A DNA stretch of 6,884 nucleotides. Source: Bacillota bacterium (GTDB taxonomy: Bacteria > Bacillota_E > JAJZYS01 > JAILZS01). The DNA lies in NCBI GenBank assembly GCA_021817625.1, contig JAKASY010000102.1, forward strand, positions 1 to 6,884, written 5' to 3'. The notes below the pieces were generated by a model. That model saw only the letters and a list, made by a program, of their open reading frames with translations, was not told where the DNA came from and searched no databases. Position numbers and translations under genes: made by a program. The first letter of the stretch is position 1. Each line of letters begins with the position of its first letter. Positions 1 through 5,238 of this stretch are shown piece after piece.

Positions 1-993
1 GAGCGCGTCTTCGAGGACGTGGGCTGGCCGGCGCCATGCCGGGGCGGGGAGGGTGCCGCCGCCCTTCGCCTGAGCGCGCACCGCCCGCCGGAGGTGGCCC
101 GCCTCGACCTCGAGGCGCGCCGCGTGGAGGTCCTGACCGACCTGAACCCCTGGCTCGGGCAGCGCCTGCTCTCCGAGCCGCCCGCTGCCTTCGCCCTCGG
201 GGGCCCGAGCGGTGAGGCCGAGGCCGTTCTCTGGCGTCCGCCTCCGGAGGCCGCGCCGCGCGCCCCCTATCGCACCGTCGTGCAGTTCCACGGTGGCCCC
301 CACGGCGCGTTCGGCCCCTACTTCAACCCGCTCGAGCAGATGCTCGCCGGGCACGGCTACCTGGTGGCCTGCCTCAACTACCGGGGCAGCGCCGGCTACG
401 GCCAGGCGTTCGCCGACCTGGTGCACGCCGACTGGGGGTCCAAGGAGGGCGAAGACGGCGTCCGCCTGGTCGAGCGCCTCGTGGCCGAGGGGCTCGCGGC
501 CGACCGCCGCGTGGGCGTGTACGGCGTGAGCTACGGCGGCTTCATGACGAACTGGATGGCCACCCGCCACCCCGACTGCGTGGGCGCGGCCGTGTCCATA
601 TCCACGGTCACGAGCCTGTTCACCTCGGCCTACGGCATCGACCACTGGGAGTCGATCGCCACGGACATGGGCGGCGTGCCGTGGGAGATCCCCGACTACT
701 ACCGCGAGCACTCGCCCGCCTCGTACCTGGACCGCGTCGAGGCGCCGATGCTCATCCTGCACGGCGAGCAGGACATGACCTGCCCCCTGATCGAGGCGGA
801 GATCCTGTTCGTCGGCCTGCGCTGGCAGCGAAAGGCGGTCGAGTTCGTGCGCTACCCGGGCGAGCACCACAGCTTCCTCCGCGCCGGGCGCCTGGGCACG
901 ATGGTCGACGCCCACGAGCGCACCCTGCGCTGGTTCGCCCGCCATCTGGGCCAGACGCCGGGCGCGCCGGCCGTCTGCGAGGACGAGCGATGA
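1..993 (+). CDS. S9 family (prolyl oligopeptidase/acylaminoacyl-peptidase type) serine peptidase, C-terminal catalytic part, 5' end outside window
   Basis: The reading frame is open from base 1 (E-R-V-F-E-D before the GTG at 19), so the gene starts to the left and that GTG is not its start. Counting residues from the GTG, 1-60 look like the last part of the S9 N-terminal beta-propeller (PPEVARLDL, then LTDLNPWL); 85-312 are the alpha/beta-hydrolase domain. Visible features are the oxyanion-region HGGPHG (91-96), the nucleophile elbow GVSYGG with Ser171, the acid in LHGEQD (Asp252) and the catalytic His in GEHHSF (probably His284). The triad is complete, so the enzyme should be active. Family members are usually about 600-700 residues, so about half is seen. 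S9 enzymes cleave short peptides or remove blocked N-terminal residues. No leader is visible because the N-terminus is missing; a cytoplasmic location is inferred. Its stop overlaps the next gene's start (ATGA), suggesting one operon with a peptide importer. Whether it is a prolyl, acylaminoacyl or dipeptidyl enzyme cannot be told. Confidence 0.93.
   Translation, partial: ERVFEDVGWPAPCRGGEGAAALRLSAHRPPEVARLDLEARRVEVLTDLNPWLGQRLLSEPPAAFALGGPSGEAEAVLWRPPPEAAPRAPYRTVVQFHGGPHGAFGPYFNPLEQMLAGHGYLVACLNYRGSAGYGQAFADLVHADWGSKEGEDGVRLVERLVAEGLAADRRVGVYGVSYGGFMTNWMATRHPDCVGAAVSISTVTSLFTSAYGIDHWESIATDMGGVPWEIPDYYREHSPASYLDRVEAPMLILHGEQDMTCPLIEAEILFVGLRWQRKAVEFVRYPGEHHSFLRAGRLGTMVDAHERTLRWFARHLGQTPGAPAVCEDER
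979..983 (+). promoter_or_regulatory. Ribosome binding site of the DppC-like gene
   Basis: GAGGA lies 6 bases before the ATG at 990 and inside the end of the peptidase gene. With the ATGA stop/start overlap (990-993) it fixes the permease start and points to translational coupling. Confidence 0.6.
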
Positions 994-1688
994 ACGCGCC
1001 GCTCCCCTCCGTCGAGCCTGAGGTCGCCGCGCTCCCCCAGGAGGAGGCGCGCGCCTCCACCCTCGGGCGCTTCTTCCGCCACCCGTTCGCCGTCCCGGGC
1101 CTGGTCATCGTCACGATCATGGTGCTCACGGCCGTGTTCGCACCACTCATCGTCACCCACCCGTACTGGCAGATGTACCCGATCGCGGGGCTCAGCCAGA
1201 CCGACGCGCCGATGCCGCCGCACTGGCCGCTCACCGGCTTCTTCCTCGGCACGGACCCGCTCGGGCGCGACGAGTTCAGCCGGCTCGTGTGGGCAGCGCG
1301 CATCTCCCTCCAGGTGGGCATCTTCGGCAGCGCCATCAGCGCCCTGATCGGCGTCCTGATCGGGGTCGTGTCCGGCTACTTCGGCGGCCTCGCGGACAAC
1401 GTCCTCATGCGCGTCACCGACGTCATGTTCGCCTTCCCGTCGCTCTTCTTCCTCATTCTCATCGCCTCGGTGCTCTCTCCGAGCGTCCCGCTCATCTACC
1501 CGAGATCTCCCGCATGTACGGCCTCAACCTGCCGATCTACGACCAGTTCTGGCTGTACTTCACCCAACTCCTGCACTTCAACCTGGGCTACTCGTTCCAG
1601 TACCACCTGCCCGTCACGCAGATGCTCGGCCAGGCGATCCCGAACTCGCTCTATCTCGGCGTCACGGCGATCATCATCGAGGTCCTGA
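990..1688 (+). CDS. DppC/OppC-like peptide ABC transporter permease, 3'-truncated; authentic only to about base 1500
   Basis: Inner-membrane permease of the DppC/OppC family, part of a di-/oligopeptide importer. Residues 1-30 are a cytoplasmic tail, 34-56 the first membrane helix, then the loop with the family hallmark LGTDPLGRDEFSRLVWAARISL (pieces at 87-107, including DPLGRD at 89-94). Further membrane helices lie around 108-129 and 149-165, with RVTDVMFAFPSL (141-152) typical of the family. Similarity ends at about residue 171 (LIYP). The remaining 61 codons to the stop at 1688 are a Ser/Thr/Arg-rich run (RSPACTASTC...), which is the out-of-frame reading of the DppB-like sequence. The family length is about 300 residues, so roughly 130 are missing, including the EAA loop that docks on the ATPase. 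The product should not work as a permease. The start at 990 is supported by GAGGA and by the overlap with the peptidase stop. Could be genuine gene decay by deletion or a sequence artefact. Confidence 0.85.
   Translation: MNAPLPSVEPEVAALPQEEARASTLGRFFRHPFAVPGLVIVTIMVLTAVFAPLIVTHPYWQMYPIAGLSQTDAPMPPHWPLTGFFLGTDPLGRDEFSRLVWAARISLQVGIFGSAISALIGVLIGVVSGYFGGLADNVLMRVTDVMFAFPSLFFLILIASVLSPSVPLIYPRSPACTASTCRSTTSSGCTSPNSCTSTWATRSSTTCPSRRCSARRSRTRSISASRRSSSRS
1491..1513 (+). other. Breakpoint joining DppC-like and DppB-like coding sequence
   Basis: Up to 1497-1502 the DppC frame reads LIYP; from 1502 the DppB frame (offset, equivalent to a -1 shift) reads EISRMYGLN, the expected context a quarter of the way into a DppB protein. 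The join therefore falls within a few bases of 1500. The palindrome AGATCT (1503-1508) sits right at it. No slippery heptamer for programmed frameshifting is visible. Confidence 0.8.
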
Positions 1689-2284
1689 TCGGCGTTCCGG
1701 CGGGCGTCTACTTCGCCCGCCGCGCCGGCAGCGCCGGGGACAACCTGTTCATCGTGCTGTCCCTGGTCAGCGTGAGCGTGCCGACGTTCGCGCTGGCCTC
1801 GATCCTCCTCTACGTCTTCGCCTACCAGCTGGGCTGGTTCCCGCTCGGCGGCGCGGCACCGTTCCCGGACTTGCGCTACGTGATCCTGCCGGCCTTCTCG
1901 TACGCGATCACGAGCGCCGCCTACGACGCGCGCCTGGTGCGGGCGAGCCTGCTCGAGATCGGCGCCGAGGATTACGTGCGCACCGCGCGGGCCAAAGGTT
2001 TGAGCGAGCCGCGCGTCGTGTGGCGCCACATGATGCGCAACGCCCTGATCTCGCTCGTCACCTACCTTGGCCTCGACTTCGCCAACCTCTTGGCGGGCCT
2101 TCTCGTGGTGGAGGACGTGTTCGACTGGCCGGGGCTCGGCAACATGACCGCGCGGGCGATCGGCGTCATCGACGTGCCGAGCATCCTCGGCGTCGTGCTC
2201 TTCGCCTCGGCGGCGATCGTCGTCATGAACCTGGTCGTGGACCTCATCTACGCCGTGCTCGACCCACGCATCACCTACGCCTGA
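1502..2284 (+). CDS. DppB/OppB-like peptide ABC transporter permease, 5'-truncated
   Basis: C-terminal 260 residues of a DppB-family permease. The first in-frame ATG inside the authentic part is at 1514 (256 residues) and has no Shine-Dalgarno; in-frame sequence before 1502 is the DppC gene read in the wrong frame. From that ATG: YGLNLPIYDQFWLYF (2-16) and LGYSF (24-28) are the usual loop before the core domain. The binding-protein-dependent transport domain runs from about 36 to 250, with helices near 43-66, 77-105, 123-140, 177-200 and 223-247. The EAA-type ATPase-docking loop (EDYVRTARAKGLSE, then VVWRHMMRNAL, 152-178) and the conserved FDWPGLG (203-209) are present, and the C-terminus (LDPRITYA) is normal. 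Family members are about 310-340 residues, so about 70-80 N-terminal residues with the first membrane helix are missing. The conserved core means it was recently a working gene; without a proper start it is probably not made at a useful level. Confidence 0.85.
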   Translation, partial: EISRMYGLNLPIYDQFWLYFTQLLHFNLGYSFQYHLPVTQMLGQAIPNSLYLGVTAIIIEVLIGVPAGVYFARRAGSAGDNLFIVLSLVSVSVPTFALASILLYVFAYQLGWFPLGGAAPFPDLRYVILPAFSYAITSAAYDARLVRASLLEIGAEDYVRTARAKGLSEPRVVWRHMMRNALISLVTYLGLDFANLLAGLLVVEDVFDWPGLGNMTARAIGVIDVPSILGVVLFASAAIVVMNLVVDLIYAVLDPRITYA

Positions 2285-2340
2285 CCGATCGAGAGGGGGT
2301 GGGACTGGTCGCGAGCCTCGCGGGCCCGAACGCATAAGTG

Positions 2341-2352
2341 AGGAGGGAGGAG
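2341..2352 (+). promoter_or_regulatory. Strong ribosome binding site that decides the start of the solute-binding protein
   Basis: AGGAGGGAGGAG, with AGGAGG at 2341-2346 placed 9 bases before the ATG at 2356. The in-frame GTG at 2338 would put this purine run inside the gene, so ATG 2356 is preferred. Just upstream, CGCGA/TCGCG (2310-2322) can form a short stem between the permease stop and this site. It has no T-run and is not a terminator, so read-through from the upstream genes remains possible. Confidence 0.8.
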
Positions 2353-2355
2353 ACC

Positions 2356-4122
2356 ATGCGCGTTTCCGAGCGTATAAAGGCCCTGGCCACCGGCTCGGTC
2401 GTGGCCGGCGCGGCTATGGCGATGGCGATCGGCATGGACCTGGGCGCGACGCCCGCGCCGCAGGCGGCGGCCGCGGCGCAGCCGTTCTGCAGCAAGCCCA
2501 CGTATGGCGGCACGCTGACGATGCCCTGGACCAATGACTTCGCCACGCTCGATCCGGTGTACTGGGATGACGGCCAGTCCCTCATGGCCATGCAGTCCAT
2601 CTACGACACGCTGGTCGAATACGACAAGAACTCGTCGGCTCTCGGACCCGGCCTGGCCACGCACTGGACGGTCACCAACGGCGGGCGCACCTACACGTTC
2701 TACCTGCGCAACGCCAAGTTCTCGAACGGCGACCCCGTGACGGCGGCCGACGTCGCGTTCGACCTGAACCGCGTCTCGCAGCCGGGCTCCGGCTCGGCGT
2801 ACGCGGGCTTCACGCTGGGCGACGTCCAGGGCTACGCCCAGCTCCAGAATGAGCCCAAGACCTCCCGCGCCTACACCGAGTGGAACACCAACCCGATGCC
2901 CCTCTCAGGCGTCAAGGTGCTCGGCACGCACGTGATCCAGATCACGCTCGTCAAGCCGGAAGCCTTCTTCCTGAACGACATGGCCCTCTACGTCACGGCC
3001 GTGGCCGACCCCGCGGTGATCAAGCAGTACGGCCCGACTGACAAGAACGACGCCTACGAGAACCACGCCGTGGGCACCGGGCCGTTCAAGCTCCTCACCT
3101 GGCAGCACAACAAGCAGCTCGTGCTGGTCGCAAACCCCCTCTACTGGGGTCCCAAGCCCTATCTCAGCAAGATCGTCTTCCCGGTCGACGTGAACCCCAC
3201 GACCGCGTACGAGGAGTTCACGCGCAATCAGGTCAACCTCATCTGGGGCCCGTCGTCCGCCCAGTACCTACAGGCCATGTCCAACCCGAATACCGCCGTC
3301 GAGTGGCATCAGCAGCCCTACAACTGGGTGGTCTACGGCTACCTGAACACCCAGGTGGCCCCGTTCAACAGCATCTACGTGCGCCAGGCCCTGAACTATG
3401 CGCTCGACAAGTCCGTGCTCATCAAGGTGGCGGTGAACGGGCACGGCTACCTGCCGTCGGACGGCGTCCTGCCCGCGGGCATGCCCGGCTACGTGAAGGG
3501 AAGCACCGAGCCCTATCCCTACAACCTCGCCAAGGCCAAGGCGCTCATGGCCAAGGCCGGGTATGCCCACAAGACGCTGAGCTTCAAGTACTACATCCCC
3601 AACGACCCGCCCGACGAGGCGATCGCCACCTACCAGCAGCAGGCGTGGCGGAAGATCGGGGTGGACATCACGATCGTTCCGGTCTCGACCTCGGTCTACT
3701 GGAGCAACGCCACGCCGCCGCCGACCGGCGGCCCGCAGACCAACTACGACGCCGGTGACGCGGGCTGGATCCAGGACTACCCGGACCCCTCCGACTTCTT
3801 CGCCAATCTCCTCTACGCCACCGGCCCGGCGAACAACCCGGCGAAGGACGTGTTCGCCAGCTCCAACTTCGCCAACTACAACAATCCCCAGGTCGACAAG
3901 CTCGTGAACGAGGCGGACACCCTGCCGCCGTCGCAGGACAAGCTGCGCTACAAGCTGTACGACGAGGCCCAGGCGATCGTCGAGCACGACGCCCCGTGGA
4001 TCTTCCAGTACTTCGCGACGCAGCAGATGCTGATCACGAACAACGTCGGCCCGAGCGACATCTACCTCTACCTGCACCCGATCAAGGCCGTCCAGTTCCA
4101 GTACATGTGGGTGTGCAAGTAG
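2356..4122 (+). CDS. ABC transporter substrate-binding protein, family 5 (DppA/OppA type)
   Basis: Complete 588-residue extracytoplasmic receptor that captures peptides (or related solutes such as nickel or sugars in some relatives) and delivers them to the DppB/DppC pore. Residues 1-41 form a Sec leader: basic MRVSERIK, an Ala/Gly/Met core, and a likely cut in the Ala run before QPF. No lipobox precedes Cys45, so it appears soluble in the periplasm rather than lipid-anchored. Family-5 landmarks in order: YGGTLTMPW (50-58), LATHWTVTNGGRTYTFYLR (100-118), KFSNGDPVTAADVAFDLNRV (121-140), GTGPFKLL in the middle, RQALNYALDKSVLI (the RxAlnyAiDr-type motif), PYNLAKAKALMAKAGY, and GWIQDYPDPSDFF near the hinge. 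Length is within the family range. The mature protein has only two cysteines, Cys45 and Cys587, near its two ends. It follows the broken DppB-like gene by 71 bp and is followed by a terminator. The exact ligand cannot be told; peptide is inferred from the S9 peptidase and Dpp permease neighbours. Confidence 0.95.
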   Translation: MRVSERIKALATGSVVAGAAMAMAIGMDLGATPAPQAAAAAQPFCSKPTYGGTLTMPWTNDFATLDPVYWDDGQSLMAMQSIYDTLVEYDKNSSALGPGLATHWTVTNGGRTYTFYLRNAKFSNGDPVTAADVAFDLNRVSQPGSGSAYAGFTLGDVQGYAQLQNEPKTSRAYTEWNTNPMPLSGVKVLGTHVIQITLVKPEAFFLNDMALYVTAVADPAVIKQYGPTDKNDAYENHAVGTGPFKLLTWQHNKQLVLVANPLYWGPKPYLSKIVFPVDVNPTTAYEEFTRNQVNLIWGPSSAQYLQAMSNPNTAVEWHQQPYNWVVYGYLNTQVAPFNSIYVRQALNYALDKSVLIKVAVNGHGYLPSDGVLPAGMPGYVKGSTEPYPYNLAKAKALMAKAGYAHKTLSFKYYIPNDPPDEAIATYQQQAWRKIGVDITIVPVSTSVYWSNATPPPTGGPQTNYDAGDAGWIQDYPDPSDFFANLLYATGPANNPAKDVFASSNFANYNNPQVDKLVNEADTLPPSQDKLRYKLYDEAQAIVEHDAPWIFQYFATQQMLITNNVGPSDIYLYLHPIKAVQFQYMWVCK

Positions 4123-4155
4123 CCTAAACCGGTCCCACACACGGCTCCCGCCGCG

Positions 4156-4190
4156 ACCTCCGGCGCCCTATGGGCGTCGGAGGTTCGTTT
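4156..4190 (+). terminator. Rho-independent terminator after the solute-binding protein gene
   Basis: Left arm CCTCCGGCGCCC (4157-4168), loop TAT, right arm GGGCGTCGGAGG (4172-4183): 12 pairs with one G-U wobble, extended by A4156-T4184, followed by the T-rich TTCGTTT (4184-4190). It lies 33 bases after the stop at 4122 and should end the peptide-uptake transcript, leaving the ATPase gene beyond it without an obvious promoter of its own. Confidence 0.85.
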
Positions 4191-4207
4191 GTCGCGCAAG
4201 GGCCGCC

Positions 4208-4229
4208 CCTGGCCCCGGGCCCGGCCAGG
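4208..4229. repeat. GC-rich inverted repeat just after the terminator
   Basis: CCTGGCC (4208-4214) and GGCCAGG (4223-4229) are perfect complements around an 8-base centre, and overlap the perfect palindrome CCGGGCCCGG (4215-4224). No T-run follows, so it is not a second classical terminator. It lies within 50 bases of where exporter-like coding sequence abruptly begins. Confidence 0.55.
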
Positions 4230-4255
4230 CCGTTCCCGCCAAAAGATGTGATGCC

Positions 4256-4972
4256 ATGGCTCCCTCGCTTGGCGCCGCGCAGCGCGTCTGGACCTTCCTC
4301 GACGACAGCCGCACCCTCCAGCGCCCTCCAGGCCGGCCTGCGCAGCGCGCCCGAGCGGTCACCTACCGCTACCCCGGCGCGTCGGCGCCAGCCCTGGACA
4401 CCGTCGACTGCGACATCGCGCCGGGCAGCCTCGTGGCCGTCGTCGGGCCGAGCGGCTCGGGCAAGAGCACGCTCCTCCATGTGCTCGCCGGGCTGGCGGC
4501 GCCCGAGAGCGGCCAGCTCGACCGGTTTGCGCCGGGACCAAGCCCGTTCGCCTTCCAGAATCCGGTCTTGTTCGCGGCGTCGACCGCCGAGAACGTGGAC
4601 CTTGGACACTCCCTTGCGGCGGCTGACATTGCCCGAGCGCTGGAGCGGGCGGGGCTGGACGCGCGCTTTGCTGGGCGGTCCGCCGACGGCGGCGCCGCCC
4701 TCTCCGGCGGGGAGCGCCGGCGGCTGAGTGTCGCCCGCGCCGTGGCCTGCCCGCCGGCCGTCCTGTTCCTGGACGAGTCGACGGCCAATCTGGACCCGGC
4801 GAGCGCAAGGGCCGTCTGGGTGCGGATCGAGAGCCTTGGCGGCGTCACCCGCATCGTGGCCACGCACCGCCTCGACGAGGCCGCTCGTGCGGACCAGGTC
4901 GTGGTCATGCGGCGTGGGCGCGTCGTGGAGGCCGGCCGGTCGGAGGCGAGCCGTTTCGTCCTGGGACTCTGA
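4256..4972 (+). CDS. Exporter-type ABC ATPase domain without its membrane domain (probably 5'-truncated half-transporter)
   Basis: A 238-residue nucleotide-binding domain that would hydrolyse ATP to drive a membrane exporter. Residues 3-17 (PSLGAAQRVWTFLDD) match the linker that in half-transporters joins the membrane domain to the ATPase. The A-loop Tyr is probably Tyr39 (RYPG). Walker A is GPSGSGKST (64-72), Q-loop Gln101 (FQNPVLF), signature LSGGE (149-153), Walker B VLFLDE (169-174), D-loop ANLD (177-180), switch His204 (ATHRL). All catalytic positions are present. Lys70 to Gln101 is 31 residues, shorter than in MsbA or Sav1866 (about 42). It is not a DppD/DppF subunit: the exporter linker and the lack of the peptide-importer C-terminal extension argue against that. 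Translating upstream in frame gives only Ala/Pro/Gly-rich sequence and no helices, and there is no ribosome binding site before ATG 4256. I read it as the tail of an exporter gene (MsbA- or CydC/CydD-like class) whose front has been lost; a stand-alone ATPase is the alternative. Confidence 0.8.
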   Translation: MAPSLGAAQRVWTFLDDSRTLQRPPGRPAQRARAVTYRYPGASAPALDTVDCDIAPGSLVAVVGPSGSGKSTLLHVLAGLAAPESGQLDRFAPGPSPFAFQNPVLFAASTAENVDLGHSLAAADIARALERAGLDARFAGRSADGGAALSGGERRRLSVARAVACPPAVLFLDESTANLDPASARAVWVRIESLGGVTRIVATHRLDEAARADQVVVMRRGRVVEAGRSEASRFVLGL

Positions 4973-5236
4973 TTTCGGGCGCCGCCAAGCCCCGCTCGCT
5001 GCCGGGCAGCAAGATGCGGTCGGTCCGCTCCGGCCGCTTTCACCGCCACGCGCCGGTGGGCCAGGAGCGTGGGCCGAACGTTAGGGCGCCACTTGCCCTG
5101 AAACCGTCCGCCTGCGAACGTCCGCCGCGTCTCGGCAGCCGCCGTGCCCGGCGCGCCCGAGCGTGCCTCGGCTGGTAGTCGTGCGCCCGGGGCCCGGCCG
5201 TACACCTCGCCCGCCGGCACGCCGAGGCACCGTGCC
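4973..5236. other. Intergenic stretch between convergent genes, no gene seen
   Basis: These 264 bases separate the ends of the ATPase gene (+) and the histidine kinase gene (-). No frame here gives recognisable protein. Several short stems exist: GCTGC/GCAGC near 5000, a 7-pair stem TTAGGGC/GCCCTGA (5081-5101, one wobble), and copies of GTGCCTC/GAGGCAC near 5163, 5224 and 5232. None has a T-run in either direction, so no convincing intrinsic terminator can be called for either gene. Confidence 0.6.
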
Positions 5237-5238
5237 TC
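5224..5238 (-). repeat. Inverted repeat across the histidine kinase stop codon
   Basis: GAGGCAC (5224-5230) and GTGCCTC (5232-5238) are complementary, giving a 6-pair stem with a 3-base loop that covers part of the TGA stop (5237-5239, - strand). GTGCCTCGGC at 5163-5172 is also a perfect 10-base complement of 5221-5230, so two mutually exclusive stems are possible. No T-run follows on the - strand; it may be a weak 3'-end structure or chance in GC-rich DNA. Confidence 0.35.

Noticed and set aside
1289..1501. Extended N-terminus of the DppB-like protein starting at GTG 1289
   Set aside because: This stretch is the DppC gene read in the wrong frame: Arg/His/Pro-rich, not membrane-like, while frame 990 gives clear family motifs over the same bases.
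2310..2322. Hairpin between the DppB-like stop and the binding protein start as a terminator
   Set aside because: The stem is only about 5 pairs with no T-run, and it sits immediately before a strong ribosome binding site.
3268..4140. Long open frames antisense to the binding protein, the kinase and the permeases
   Set aside because: Such frames are expected opposite GC-rich genes. Their translations are low-complexity Arg/Val/Gly/Ala sequence with no motif, and each lies over a gene with strong family evidence.
4256..4972. ATPase as the missing DppD/DppF partner of the peptide importer
   Set aside because: The exporter-type linker at its start and the absence of the C-terminal extension of peptide-importer ATPases point to an exporter instead; a terminator also separates it from the binding protein gene.
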